Below, piece after piece: positions 38,336 to 47,669 of a stretch of DNA of 64,000 nucleotides. The notes below the pieces were generated by a model. That model was not told where the DNA came from and did not search any database. It worked only from the letters and a program-made list of their open reading frames with translations. This stretch comes from Chloroflexota bacterium. GTDB lineage: Bacteria > Chloroflexota > Anaerolineae > Aggregatilineales > Phototrophicaceae. Every line of letters starts with the position of its first letter. The first letter of the stretch is position 1. The position numbers and the translations under genes are program-made. The stretch lies in contig WTGO01000088.1 of the NCBI GenBank assembly GCA_011523515.1, positions 19,825 through 83,824 of the forward strand, in the 5' to 3' direction.

Positions 38336-39385
38336 CTATATCCTAGCTGAGTTTTTCCGCAGCACAAACAGCCGCGGATGCAGACCGCTCAGGTTGATAG
38401 TCGTTTCGCTGCATACGCGCCAGCTGGATGCGCTGATGGCGCGCGCCATCAGCCGTATTTCGTGAGACAGCAGCACAAAGATAGCGTCCGCTTTCGCCAG
38501 CCGTCCGGCTTCTCGCAGCAGCGCAGGGTAGAGCGCCACGTTGTCCGCGTGCGAGCCCAGGTGATGCCCAAAGGGCAAGTCCGCATAAATAATATCCGCT
38601 GAGCCCGCGGCCAAGGGCGCACTCACCGCATCGGCCAGCAGCTGATTAATCCGATGACTCCGCTGCGCGCGCCTGGCGTTCTGCCTGCCAATGCGGATCA
38701 TGTCCCGGCAATTGTCGACCGCTATCAGCGTATCATTCGGCTTGGTCCCGGCATGCTCGATAAGTATTGTAGACGTGCCGCTGCAGAGATTGAGTACGAT
38801 TTGGCGTTCCGCCCGTCGGGCAATCTGTGTCATAGCATAGGCGACGGTGGCGTTTAGCGCGCCCGGCACATCAAAGGCGCGATAATCTCGCTTGGATATG
38901 GGACTTGCGCTCGTGCGAACGAGCACTTCCCAGCCGGCGCCAGCGGCCGGCCTGGCCAAGCGCAGAAACAGTTCGCCCTTGCCGTCTGCGGCCAGTTGCA
39001 AGCCAAGGGCCCGGCTGGTCGCTTGCCGCAAGCGATGCATGACCGCTGTTTGCGATCCGGCCGCCGCGATGCCCATCGTTTGCGGTGACGAAGTAAAGGA
39101 CCGAGCGGCGGCGCGCAGAATGCCGAGCAGACGCATGAAATGCTCATGGCCGAGCAGCGACTTCGGTCGCGGCACAGCAAAGTTGTGAATCCGGTAGACG
39201 GCGATTACAGAGCGCAGTGATTGGTCGACGGATTCATCGGCAGCCAGCCGAAAACGTACGAATCCCGCTCTCGTTTGACGAATCTCGCTGGGCGCGTCCG
39301 GCTGAAGTTGGCGCAATTCCCCAATCGCGAACGATTCCAGTCCAGGAATTATCTCAGCTTCGTATTCAAAGCTCATAGCCGCCAT
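38336..39385 (-). CDS. RNA (guanine-N2) methyltransferase with THUMP-like N-terminus
   Basis: A 349 aa SAM-dependent methyltransferase. The N-terminal part (FEYEAEIIPGLESFAIGEL) is THUMP-like as in RlmL and Trm14/TrmN. The Rossmann part has VLNLCSGTSTILIEHA, LIAVDNC and the catalytic loop ADLPFGHHLGSH, the DLPFG form of the NPPY/DPPY motif used by tRNA m2G methyltransferases. That points to a tRNA m2G enzyme of the Trm14/TrmN type rather than a 23S rRNA enzyme, though this is inference. An in-frame ATG three codons later is an equal start choice. It sits 43 bp upstream of the lipoprotein gene. Confidence 0.8.
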   Translation of the reverse strand: MAAMSFEYEAEIIPGLESFAIGELRQLQPDAPSEIRQTRAGFVRFRLAADESVDQSLRSVIAVYRIHNFAVPRPKSLLGHEHFMRLLGILRAAARSFTSSPQTMGIAAAGSQTAVMHRLRQATSRALGLQLAADGKGELFLRLARPAAGAGWEVLVRTSASPISKRDYRAFDVPGALNATVAYAMTQIARRAERQIVLNLCSGTSTILIEHAGTKPNDTLIAVDNCRDMIRIGRQNARRAQRSHRINQLLADAVSAPLAAGSADIIYADLPFGHHLGSHADNVALYPALLREAGRLAKADAIFVLLSHEIRLMARAISASSWRVCSETTINLSGLHPRLFVLRKNSARI

Positions 39386-39585
39386 ATTGCCGCAGAATCT
39401 GGCTATTTCATTGTGCGCAGCGCGCCGTCATTATCGGCCAGACGGGTGGAGATTGCGAGCGGCGATGTACCTCGCGCTTGCCGGCTGTTTCATGCGTCGC
39501 GCGCCTTCCGTGTTCTGGCGCTAGAGCTGGATGGCCACGTCGTGTAAAATACCTGGCTGTTGCCGCAAGAAAGGCCGAGCCATTA

Positions 39586-40533
39586 ATGCGAATATTTTTG
39601 TTGATTCTTGTCATCCAGTGCTGCATGACCAGCTGGGCGCAGGAGACCGGGTCGGCATCCGAGTCGGATACCCTCGAAGCGCCGACCGCCTCGGCTGTTG
39701 CCAGCCTGGACTTGCCGAGCCCGTTCCTGCAAGGCGACCTGGAGCTGCTGGTTGGCAATGTGCAGCGACCCAATGGTTTTGTGTGGCACAACGGCAGCCT
39801 GTTCACAATCTGCAACGGCGACTGGACTATCTACAAAATCGACGATCAGACCGGCGACACAATCACGTTTGTATTTGGTACGCGGGATGGCAATACGCTG
39901 ATCCTCGAAGACACCGACGCCGGCTTTGACATCTGGGTGCCTGACCCCGAAGCGGGCATGCTTTGGAAAGTCGATCAGAAGCGCGCCGCGCCGGCCCCGA
40001 TCACGGCTGATCTGGAATCGCCCTGGGGCATCGCGCGGCTGGACAGCAGCCGGTTCCTGATCACCGATACCCGAGTCAACGCCATTGTAGCCGTGGCGGA
40101 AGACGGAGCGCGCAGCGACGTCCACAGCCAGTTGCGCGCGCCGACCGGCATCGTGAAACGGGGGAACTTCGTATATTTTGCCAACGGCGGCAGCGCCAGA
40201 CGTGGCATCGAATATTTTTCGGTGGACGCAAATGGCGAGTATTCCGACGTCAAGCCGCTGGTATCGGGATTGCAGAATACGACCAACCTGTTGATGGGCG
40301 GCGACGGTAAGCTGTACTTTGCCTATGCGCTGGGTACGCGCGGCGTCATCGGCCGGATTGATCCGGCGATTTGCCATGATTCCGGCTGCAGCGGCGATGA
40401 CGTTGAGCTGGTCGTTTTTTCCGATATTCCGGCGCCGCTGGCCATCACGCTCTCAGACGACTTGCGCCTGTTCCTGCACAGCCGCTTCCGCCCCGAGATT
40501 TACTGGCTGCAGCTGCCAATAGCATCGACTTAA
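39586..40533 (+). CDS. Exported beta-propeller (NHL/SMP-30-like) protein
   Basis: A 315 aa secreted protein. Signal peptide in residues 1-19 (SWA-QE). The rest shows propeller blades with repeated patterns: RPNGFVWHNGSLFTIC, ESPWGIARLDSSRFLITDT, APTGIVKRGNFVYFANGG, NTTNLLMGGDGKLYFAYA and APLAITLSDDLRLFLHS. Such proteins bind small ligands or sugars; no catalytic residues can be named. The ATG starts a proper signal peptide, while 36 further open codons upstream look non-coding. It is convergent with hflX (13 bp). Confidence 0.72.
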   Translation: MRIFLLILVIQCCMTSWAQETGSASESDTLEAPTASAVASLDLPSPFLQGDLELLVGNVQRPNGFVWHNGSLFTICNGDWTIYKIDDQTGDTITFVFGTRDGNTLILEDTDAGFDIWVPDPEAGMLWKVDQKRAAPAPITADLESPWGIARLDSSRFLITDTRVNAIVAVAEDGARSDVHSQLRAPTGIVKRGNFVYFANGGSARRGIEYFSVDANGEYSDVKPLVSGLQNTTNLLMGGDGKLYFAYALGTRGVIGRIDPAICHDSGCSGDDVELVVFSDIPAPLAITLSDDLRLFLHSRFRPEIYWLQLPIAST

Positions 40534-40546
40534 GCAGTACGCCGCC

Positions 40547-41872
40547 TCACTTCGATTCTGCGCCAACAGCGAATGGCTGGTAGATGTCAGCATCCGCCAG
40601 GGGCAGTCGCAGGCTCAACTCCCAGCCCGCTTCGCTCGTCCGCTCGGACTCAATATATTGTTTGTCGTTCAGCTCGGAATAGACCTGGCCCGCCTGATAC
40701 GGAATGACCACGTCGAGCCGGGTCCGCTGGCACGCAATCGCAGAGCCTATCGCGCTGAGCAACCGATCCAGCCCCTGACGGCGGCGCGCGGAAATCGCGA
40801 TCATTTCGACATAGTTGTCGATATGCCCGACTTCGGGGATGGCGCCGGTCAGGCTGTCAATCTTGTTGAGCACCAGCAGTCGCGGTATGTGCGCCGCATC
40901 GATTTCCGCCAGCGTGTCCTCGACGGCTTCAATCTGTTGCGCGACGTTTTCGTGGCTGATGTCGGCAACGTGAAGAATCAAGTCGGTTTCAATCACTTCT
41001 TCCAGCGTGGCTCGGAAAGCGGCGATCAGAGTAGTCGGCAATTTCTGGATGAAGCCGACGGTATCGCTGAGCAAAATCTCGCTCCCATCGGGCAGCTCGA
41101 CCCGGCGCGTCGTTGGGTCGAGCGTGGCGAATAGCTTGTCAGCGGCGTACACATCGGAGTCCGCCAGGGCATTGATCAGTGTCGATTTCCCGGCGTTGGT
41201 ATAACCAACCAATGCGACTAGCGGCAAGCCCGATCGCCGCCGCCTGGCGCGGTGCAGGCTGCGGTGGGCGCGCACCTGTTCCAGGTCCCCCTTTAGCTTC
41301 GTGATCTTGCGCGCGATTTCGCGCCGATCTACTTCCAACTGCGTTTCGCCGGGCCCGCGCAGCCCCACGCCGCCGGAACCGCCGCGCGCGCCCCCGCCGC
41401 CGGCTTGCCGAGCCAGGTGCGTCCATTGCCGCGTTAATCTTGGCAGGCGATACTCATATTGCGCCAACTCGACTTGCAGCGCGCCTTCGCTCGTGCGGGC
41501 GTGCTGGGCGAAGATGTCCAGGATCAGCGCCGAGCGGTCCAGCAGCCGTATGTCTTCAGCGAGCTGCTTCTCGATTTCGCGCTGATGACGGGGCGACAGC
41601 TCATCGTCAAATATCAGGACATTGGCATCCAGCAGCGCGAGCTGTTCGATAATCTCCGACAGTTTGCCCGAGCCTATCATAGACTTCGGGTTGACTTGCC
41701 GAACGAGTTGGCCGCTGCGACCGACAACGTCAATGCCAGCCGTTTCCGCCAAGAGCTCCAGCTCGTTCAGCGAGTTGTCAACCGAGAACAATCCGCGCTC
41801 CTGGCGCAGCGCGACGCCAACCAGGAAGGCTCGTTCCGAATTGTCATCGTGAGCGAAGCGGAATTGAGACAT
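40547..41872 (-). CDS. hflX: GTPase HflX
   Basis: A ribosome-associated GTPase that splits stalled or hibernating ribosomes, notably under heat stress. The 441 aa product has the N-terminal HflX domain (DELSPRHQREIE), the glycine-rich linker (QAGGGGARGGSGGVGLRGPGE) and GETQLEVDRR. The G domain has G1 GYTNAGKS, G2 TLDPTTRR, G3 DTVGFI and G4 NKID. It overlaps the trmFO stop by one base (TAATG), indicating coupling. Together with trmFO it forms a two-gene translation unit. Confidence 0.95.
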   Translation of the reverse strand: MSQFRFAHDDNSERAFLVGVALRQERGLFSVDNSLNELELLAETAGIDVVGRSGQLVRQVNPKSMIGSGKLSEIIEQLALLDANVLIFDDELSPRHQREIEKQLAEDIRLLDRSALILDIFAQHARTSEGALQVELAQYEYRLPRLTRQWTHLARQAGGGGARGGSGGVGLRGPGETQLEVDRREIARKITKLKGDLEQVRAHRSLHRARRRRSGLPLVALVGYTNAGKSTLINALADSDVYAADKLFATLDPTTRRVELPDGSEILLSDTVGFIQKLPTTLIAAFRATLEEVIETDLILHVADISHENVAQQIEAVEDTLAEIDAAHIPRLLVLNKIDSLTGAIPEVGHIDNYVEMIAISARRRQGLDRLLSAIGSAIACQRTRLDVVIPYQAGQVYSELNDKQYIESERTSEAGWELSLRLPLADADIYQPFAVGAESK

Positions 41873-43242
41873 TAGTTTTCGGCGTGCGTTGCCAAGAATT
41901 GATCATTGATAAGTCGATCGTCGAGCTCACGAAGCGACTCCAGCATGGCGCTTGCGGCGCGCTCGGCATAGGCGCGCTTCCGTTCCGCCTTGTTCTTGAT
42001 TTTCATCGGCAGCGGCGGCAGGATGCCCAGATTCGCCTTCATCGGCTGAAATCGCTTGGGTTCCGTATGGGTGACATAATTTGCGAGCGCGCCAAGCATG
42101 GTATCGGCTGGCGGAATCCAGGCGCCTGTGCCGCAGAGCTGGCGCGAGAGGTTCAGCGCCGCCAGCAAGCCGGTGGCAATATTCCCCACGTAACCCTCGA
42201 CTCCCGTGATCTGCCCGGCGAAATAGAGCAGATCCTGGCCGCGGAAGCGCATGGTTGGGTGCAGCAGGGCGGACGCATTTAGAAATGTGTTGCGATGCAT
42301 TTGGCCCATACGAACGAATTCAGCCCGCTCCAAACCTGGTATCAGTCGCAGTACCTCTCGCTGCTGTTTCCAGCGGATATTCGTTTGGAAGCCAACCACA
42401 TTGTACAACTCGCCCGCAACATCATCCTGCCGCAGCTGAACGACAGCATGCGGACGCCGGCCCGTGTGCGGATCCGTCAGACCGACCGGCCGCATGGGAC
42501 CGAAGGCTAGCGTGTCCTGGCCGCGCCGCGCCAGCTGCTCGATCGGCACACAGCCCTCGAAAAAATTGGGGTCCTCGCGCTCAAAGTCCCGCAGCTCAAT
42601 TGTCTCGGCGCTTGCCAGCGCTTGGACAAAGCGATCGTATGCGGGTTTGTCCAAGGGGCAATTGATGTAGTCGCCCGCCGTGTCCTCGCCACGGCCGTAG
42701 CGATTGGCTTGAAACGCCCGGCTCATGTCAATGCTGGCCGCCTGCACGATGGGCGAAATCGCATCGTAGAAATACAAATAGTCTTCGCCGGTTAATTGGC
42801 TTATCGCGTCAGATAGAGCAGGGGAAGTTAGCGGTCCGCTGGCCACGATCGTCGGCTGGTCCAATGCCAGCGCTGTGACTTCCTCACGTCGGAGTTCTAT
42901 GTAAGGATGGGCGCCAAGCGTCTGGGTCACGCTTTCAGCGAATCGGTCGCGGTCGACAGCCAAGGCGCCGCCCGCTGGCACCGCCGCGTCGCGGGCGCAG
43001 CGCATCAACAGCGAACCCAGCATGCGCATCTCATTCTGTAGGATACCGGTCGCGCGGTCCGGCAATTTTGAGCCGAGCGAGTTGCTGCACACCAATTCCG
43101 CCAGGCGATCGCTGACGTGCGCGCCAGTCGTCTTCGCGGGGCGCATTTCATACAAGCGAACTTGATGACCGCGCTGCGCTAGCTGCCAGGCCGCCTCGCT
43201 GCCGGCCAAGCCTCCGCCAATAATCGTCACCGCTTGTGCCAT
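41872..43242 (-). CDS. trmFO: Folate/FAD-dependent tRNA (uracil-54-C5-)-methyltransferase
   Basis: Methylates U54 to ribothymidine in the tRNA T-loop using methylene-tetrahydrofolate and FADH2. The 456 aa product starts with the FAD site [15 protein letters not shown] and continues with [20 protein letters not shown] and CPLDKP, and has [16 protein letters not shown] near the C-terminus. A GGAGG ribosome site lies five bases before the ATG. The hflX gene follows with one base overlap. The fabF gene lies 15 bp upstream on the same strand, so all four genes could be one transcript. Confidence 0.95.
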   Translation of the reverse strand: MAQAVTIIGGGLAGSEAAWQLAQRGHQVRLYEMRPAKTTGAHVSDRLAELVCSNSLGSKLPDRATGILQNEMRMLGSLLMRCARDAAVPAGGALAVDRDRFAESVTQTLGAHPYIELRREEVTALALDQPTIVASGPLTSPALSDAISQLTGEDYLYFYDAISPIVQAASIDMSRAFQANRYGRGEDTAGDYINCPLDKPAYDRFVQALASAETIELRDFEREDPNFFEGCVPIEQLARRGQDTLAFGPMRPVGLTDPHTGRRPHAVVQLRQDDVAGELYNVVGFQTNIRWKQQREVLRLIPGLERAEFVRMGQMHRNTFLNASALLHPTMRFRGQDLLYFAGQITGVEGYVGNIATGLLAALNLSRQLCGTGAWIPPADTMLGALANYVTHTEPKRFQPMKANLGILPPLPMKIKNKAERKRAYAERAASAMLESLRELDDRLINDQFLATHAEN

Positions 43243-43257
43243 CGTGCCTCCAAGCGC

Positions 43258-44520
43258 CTATAGTTTGCGCAGAACCATAGACGCGTTCTGCCCGCCCAGG
43301 CCAAAACTGTTGGACATGACCGTGCTAATCCCAGGGACGTCGCGCGCTGTATTGGGCACGTAATCCAGATCGCAAGCGGGGTCCGGCGTACTATAATTGA
43401 CGGTCGGATGCAGCACTTCCAGCTGCAAGGTCATCAGACAAGCCGCCAATTCCAGCGAGCCGCAGCCGGCCATGGCGTGGCCGATCATACTCTTTGTGGA
43501 GGTCACGGGTATGCCATAGGCCGCCTCGCCGAACACCGCTTTGATGGCCGCGGTCTCTATGGCGTCGTTGGCCTGCGTCGACGAACCATGCGCGTTGATG
43601 TACTCGATGTCTTCCGGATTAACCTGGGCATCATCCAGGGTCCACTGCATGGCTCGTTTCGCGCCGCCGCCTTCGGGATCCGGCGCGGCCACATGATAGG
43701 CGTCGGACGATGCCGCGTATCCTAAAATCTCGGCATAAATCGGCGCGTTCCTTTCCAGAGCATGCTCGAGGTCTTCGACGACGAAGATGCCGCCGCCTTC
43801 GCCCAGCACAAAACCGGAGCGGTCAGCGTCAAAGGGCCGGCTGGCCTCTTGCGGCGCGTCATTGAATTCACGCGTGAGCGCGCGCGTGGCGCTGAATCCA
43901 GCCAGGATATAGTCGAACATGACTGCGTCCAGCGCGCCGGCGATCGCCAGGTCGCACTTGCCCAGTTGAATCAAGTCAGCGGCTTCGCCCAGCGCCTGGA
44001 TGCCGGTCGCGCAGGCTACGGACGGCGTGATCAGGGGACCAAGAGCCGCCAACATTTTGCTTACATAATGAGCTGGCATGTTGGGCAGGGCGTTCACGAT
44101 GCTCATGGGATTGGCGCGCTTGTACCCCGACTCGCGCCAGCTATGAATGCCTGACTCGCCGATTTCGTAGCTTCCCAGCGTCGTTCCGATGATGGTCGCC
44201 ACACGATGGCCGATCTCGCGCAGCTCCTCAACAGTCAAGCCGGCGTCTTCGATCGCTAGCCTGGCGGCGACGATGGCGAATTGAGTCGCGCGGCCCATAC
44301 GCCGCGCCTGTTTGCGCGGAATGTAATCGGAGGAATCAAAGCCACGCACTTCGCCGCCGATTCTCACATCGAGGTGCGCAGTTTCAATATTTTGCAATTT
44401 ACGTATGCCGGACTGGCCCGCCTGGATCGCCGCCCAAAAATCGGACTTTGCGCCCAAGGGGGAGACGACGCCCAAACCCGTAATCACCACGCGTTTGCGG
44501 CCCTTCCGCCTTAATTCCAT
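43258..44520 (-). CDS. fabF: 3-oxoacyl-ACP synthase II (KAS II)
   Basis: Condenses malonyl-ACP with acyl-ACP in fatty acid elongation. The 420 aa protein has the nucleophile C170 in PSVACATGIQAL, a first catalytic His in NAHGSSTQAND and a second in SMIGHAMAG, with the C-terminal SNSFGLGGQNAS. The ATG at MELRRKGRK fits the family start; the frame is open 86 further codons into plsX in another frame, which is not used. It lies 16 bp after plsX, forming a lipid synthesis pair. Confidence 0.95.
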   Translation of the reverse strand: MELRRKGRKRVVITGLGVVSPLGAKSDFWAAIQAGQSGIRKLQNIETAHLDVRIGGEVRGFDSSDYIPRKQARRMGRATQFAIVAARLAIEDAGLTVEELREIGHRVATIIGTTLGSYEIGESGIHSWRESGYKRANPMSIVNALPNMPAHYVSKMLAALGPLITPSVACATGIQALGEAADLIQLGKCDLAIAGALDAVMFDYILAGFSATRALTREFNDAPQEASRPFDADRSGFVLGEGGGIFVVEDLEHALERNAPIYAEILGYAASSDAYHVAAPDPEGGGAKRAMQWTLDDAQVNPEDIEYINAHGSSTQANDAIETAAIKAVFGEAAYGIPVTSTKSMIGHAMAGCGSLELAACLMTLQLEVLHPTVNYSTPDPACDLDYVPNTARDVPGISTVMSNSFGLGGQNASMVLRKL

Positions 44521-44536
44521 TGTCTTGCGCTCCGGA

Positions 44537-45535
44537 TCACTGCGACTCCTGCTTGATGCCGCTGCGGATGGCGCCGATGACATTCTCCTGGACGGCCTTG
44601 CGCGCCTGCTTAATGGCATTCTTGATGCCAATGGCCGAATTCTGACCATGCCCAATGATGACAACACCATTGACGCCCAGAAGGGGCGCGCCGCCGATCT
44701 CGGAAGTATCGACTTGCCGCCGAATTCGGTTGAACGCGGGCTTAGCCAAAGCGCCGCCGACCATGGAAAACGCGTCATTGCGGAATTCCTGTCGAATCAA
44801 TGTTGCCACATAGTGCGCCGTCGCCTCAAACATCTTGAGCACGATATTGCCGACGAAGCCGTCCATTACGATCACATCAGCAACCGACGACATCAGCTGA
44901 ACCGGCTCAACGTTGCCGACGAAATTCATCTTGCTGCGGCGCAGCATATCCGCCGCCTCGCGAATGAGCAAATTGCCCTTGGTGGCTTCAGCGCCATTGG
45001 AGAGCAGCGCAATCCGCGGCTGGGGGCAGTTTAGCACCAGCTGCGCATAGATGCTGCCCATCAGAGCGAACTGCTGAACCCATTCTGGCTTGACATCGGT
45101 GTTGGCGCCGACATCAAGAAAGATCATGCGATGATTATTCACCGGAAACAGCGCCGACAAACCCGGGCGCTTTACGCCGGGGATGCGCCGCAGGGTCTTC
45201 AAGGTGGCGATCGCGTGCACGGCGCCGGTGTTGCCCATGGTCACAAAGGCATCGACTTCGCCTGTCTTCACCGCATTTAGCGCTACGTGTATTGACGAGT
45301 TCGGCGCTGCTTTCAAGACTTCAGTGGGCTTGGCATCCATGGCGATTTCGGCCGGAGCATGCAAAATTTCTACATATCCGGCGCTGATTTCGTGATTTTT
45401 GAGCTCGGCTTCAATCCGCGCCTGATCGCCAACCAAAACGATAGTGTCGCCAAACTCGTTGGCCGCCAGTACTCCACCCGCTACATCGCTGAGAGGGCGT
45501 CTGTCGGTTCCCATCGCGTCAAGGGCAATACGCAT
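44537..45535 (-). CDS. plsX: Phosphate acyltransferase PlsX
   Basis: Converts acyl-ACP to acyl-phosphate, the first step of phospholipid synthesis with PlsY. The 332 aa product begins RIALDAMGTD and has MGNTGAVHA, FLDVGANTDVKPEW, LLSNGAEATKGN, DGFVGNIVLKM and GAPLLGVNGVVIIGHG, all typical. It is the first gene of the plsX-fabF pair. A promoter could not be identified in the short region before it. Confidence 0.95.
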   Translation of the reverse strand: MRIALDAMGTDRRPLSDVAGGVLAANEFGDTIVLVGDQARIEAELKNHEISAGYVEILHAPAEIAMDAKPTEVLKAAPNSSIHVALNAVKTGEVDAFVTMGNTGAVHAIATLKTLRRIPGVKRPGLSALFPVNNHRMIFLDVGANTDVKPEWVQQFALMGSIYAQLVLNCPQPRIALLSNGAEATKGNLLIREAADMLRRSKMNFVGNVEPVQLMSSVADVIVMDGFVGNIVLKMFEATAHYVATLIRQEFRNDAFSMVGGALAKPAFNRIRRQVDTSEIGGAPLLGVNGVVIIGHGQNSAIGIKNAIKQARKAVQENVIGAIRSGIKQESQ

Positions 45536-45633
45536 CGATTCCAGGCCTTCGGCAGTGCGTCAACCATTTTTAACCACGCCGTATCATACGGCAGGAAGGG
45601 CGCTCGCTCAAGGCGGATTAGCTCCGGCGAGCA

Positions 45634-45661
45634 TTGACAATCTCAGCGAAGAACCTATACT
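45634..45661 (+). promoter_or_regulatory. Promoter of the tRNA-Leu gene
   Basis: A consensus TTGACA (45634-45639) and TATACT (45656-45661) are separated by 16 bp. The -10 ends 12 bases before the tRNA. Confidence 0.8.
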
Positions 45662-45673
45662 TGTTTGCCGATA

Positions 45674-45755
45674 GCCCTGATGGCGGAACTGGCAGACGCG
45701 CACGGTTGAGGGCCGTGTCCTTAACAGGGTGGAGGTTCGAGTCCTCTTCAGGGCA
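45674..45755 (+). tRNA. tRNA-Leu (anticodon GAG)
   Basis: An 82-base gene of the long-variable-arm class. The acceptor stem GCCCTGA pairs with TCAGGGC, with discriminator A. The D-arm contains GGCAGACGC. The anticodon stem CACGG/CCGTG holds the loop TTGAGGG, giving anticodon GAG (reads CUC/CUU). A long variable arm precedes the T-arm with GGTTCGAGTCC. The CCA end is not encoded. The gene has its own promoter and terminator. Confidence 0.95.
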
Positions 45756-45761
45756 TGTTAC

Positions 45762-45794
45762 AGAAGCTTACTGCGGTTGGTAAGCTTCTTTGTT
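45762..45794 (+). terminator. Rho-independent terminator after tRNA-Leu
   Basis: A perfect 10 bp stem, AGAAGCTTAC (45762-45771) and GTAAGCTTCT (45780-45789), encloses an 8-base loop and is followed by a short T-rich stretch. It ends the tRNA transcript seven bases after the gene. Confidence 0.88.
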
Positions 45795-45821
45795 GCGCCC
45801 TGTTTTATGCAGTTGTACACT
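45793..45821 (+). promoter_or_regulatory. Possible promoter of the TPR/membrane protein gene
   Basis: TTGCGC (45793-45798) and TACACT (45816-45821) are 17 bp apart, about 115 bases before the start codon. Both boxes match the consensus at four of six positions and the -35 abuts the preceding terminator, so the call is tentative. Confidence 0.35.
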
Positions 45822-45935
45822 GCCTAATGGAAATAGAGCAGCCCTTTATTAAGCGCCGCCCGGGCAAGTCTTGCAGCGTCGGTTCACGTACGTCAATTGG
45901 TTTAGGTCGCTGACTTGTTTCCCAGAAGGACCGGT

Positions 45936-47045
45936 ATGAGTGATTCGACGAATACAGTTCTGCAGCGCGCCTATGAACTGATTGAAAATGACGAGCTGGA
46001 ACAAGCGCAAGAATTACTGGCGCCGCTACTGGAAACAGATGAAAAGAATCCGTCGCTGTGGTGGGTGTATTCACACGCTCTGCGCGATCAGTCGATCGGG
46101 CAGTTGGCGCTCGATCGCGTGCTTGAGTTAGACCCGTCATATCCGGGCGCGAATGAGCTCAAGGAAGATGTGCTGGAGATTCAATCGCGGGATCCAGACT
46201 TTCTTCAAGTCGATTCCGCTGAGGGTGTTGCCGCGCAAGAAGCAGTCAATGTCATTGATGATTGGGATGATTTGCAACCAGAGCTTGAAGACCCTGGCGA
46301 CTCCTCGAACGGACGCGTCGGCACAGTGGTGCTTGCGGTCATTCTCTTCGTTGTGGCGGCGGGCATCGCCCTGGTTGCCTCCGGCGCGATTGACATTTCG
46401 GAGATACTCTCAGGTATTTTGCCGACGCCAGAAGCGGAAGTCATCGTAGTCGCGGCGCCCACGGCGTTACCGGCGACTTCAGATGCGGAACCGGAATCGT
46501 CAACGCCGGAAACCACGCCCGAAGCTACCGCGCTGGCTACTGAGCAAGCGACCACCGTCGCAAGCGTTGAGCCAACACCAGATGCGACGGTCGCTCAAGA
46601 AACAGAAGGGGCCATGCTGGAGCCAACTGCCGCAGCGTCCGAAGCGGTGACCGCCGACGCTGAGGGCAGCCCCGCGCCTGACCAGTCATCGAAACGGCTG
46701 TCGGCCTTCGTTGGCGCCGTAGCGGATAGCATCAGCGAATTTGAAATCGACCGCCGCGCCAGCGCCGCGCGCAACACACTCCTCGGCAGGACGATAGTCA
46801 TCCAGGTCTGCGCCGTGCCCGGCACGGAATTCAATGCCCGGCTAAGCCGCGTGATCAACACGATGGTCGATCTGGCGGAGTCAATCCCCGAAGGCACGAA
46901 AGCGGTCGCCGCTGGCCTGCTGAACTGCAACGACGAAGACGCCACATTGCGCATCATTGGCGTCGCGGTCGAGACCATTCAGCAGTACCTGGACGAGGAA
47001 ATCGACTCCAAGGCATTCCAGCGGGCCATCCAGCGCCTGTCTTGA
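45936..47045 (+). CDS. TPR protein with a single membrane span and disordered linker
   Basis: A 369 aa protein of unknown function. Residues 1-90 form TPR-like helical pairs (AYELIENDELEQAQELLAPLL, LALDRVLELDPSYPGANEL), probably cytoplasmic. A membrane span lies at about 129-150. A Thr/Pro/Ala/Glu-rich linker (160-250) follows and leads to a compact C-terminal domain of about 110 residues (RLSAFVGAVADSISEF onward, with two Cys) outside the membrane. AGAAGGA precedes the ATG; an in-frame TTG upstream is less likely. It could link cytoplasmic partners to the envelope. Confidence 0.65.
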   Translation: MSDSTNTVLQRAYELIENDELEQAQELLAPLLETDEKNPSLWWVYSHALRDQSIGQLALDRVLELDPSYPGANELKEDVLEIQSRDPDFLQVDSAEGVAAQEAVNVIDDWDDLQPELEDPGDSSNGRVGTVVLAVILFVVAAGIALVASGAIDISEILSGILPTPEAEVIVVAAPTALPATSDAEPESSTPETTPEATALATEQATTVASVEPTPDATVAQETEGAMLEPTAAASEAVTADAEGSPAPDQSSKRLSAFVGAVADSISEFEIDRRASAARNTLLGRTIVIQVCAVPGTEFNARLSRVINTMVDLAESIPEGTKAVAAGLLNCNDEDATLRIIGVAVETIQQYLDEEIDSKAFQRAIQRLS

Positions 47046-47128
47046 ATCATACGCTTCACAATTGTATGCTCACTCCTGCAGGAAACCTTGAAGCGGGATC
47101 GTTTTGATCGCCGTGAATCGAAGAGACC

Positions 47129-47584
47129 ATGAGCAGCAGAAAAGTCATCGCCAAGAACCGCAAAGCGCATCGAGACTATCATATTAGCGACCGCTATGAT
47201 GCCGGGTTGGTGCTGCTTGGCTCCGAGATTAAGTCAATTCGCAATCACAATGTCAGCATCGGCGACGGCTATGTTCAGGAGCGAGAGCAAGAATTGTGGC
47301 TGCTAAATACGCATATCGCCCCTTACAAAGATGCCCACAACTTTGGACACAGGGATCCGCGTCGGCCGCGCAAGCTGCTGCTGCATCGGCGCGAAATAAA
47401 CCGGATCATCACCAAACTGCGCGATAACGGCATGACCGCCATCCCGCTGCAGATTTATCTTGAGCGGGGTCGCGCTAAGGTCGAGATCGGCGTCGCCCGC
47501 GGCAAGCGACAATATGACAAGCGCGCTGACTTGGCCAAGCGGGACGCCAATCGGCAGATTGAACGCGCATTGAAAGAGCGCTAG
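47129..47584 (+). CDS. smpB: SsrA-binding protein SmpB
   Basis: Binds tmRNA and brings it to stalled ribosomes for trans-translation. The 151 aa product begins with VIAKNRKAHRDYHISDRYDAGLVLLGSEIKSIR and has the RKLLLHRREINRI and QIYLERGRAKVEIGVARGKRQYDKR signatures, with a basic C-terminal tail. The ssrA gene itself is not in the window. It is followed by trpS after 85 bp. Confidence 0.96.
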   Translation: MSSRKVIAKNRKAHRDYHISDRYDAGLVLLGSEIKSIRNHNVSIGDGYVQEREQELWLLNTHIAPYKDAHNFGHRDPRRPRKLLLHRREINRIITKLRDNGMTAIPLQIYLERGRAKVEIGVARGKRQYDKRADLAKRDANRQIERALKER

Positions 47585-47601
47585 GGCAGACAGTTTTATT
47601 G

Positions 47602-47630
47602 TTGTAGCGCTCGTCGCGCGGTGCTAAAAT
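47602..47630 (+). promoter_or_regulatory. Promoter of trpS
   Basis: TTGTAG (47602-47607) and TAAAAT (47625-47630) are separated by 17 bp. The -10 lies 39 bases before the ATG, in the smpB-trpS gap. Confidence 0.6.
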
Positions 47631-47669
47631 CTTCGCGTCTCATCGTTCCCGAACGAGTAGGGAGTCAAG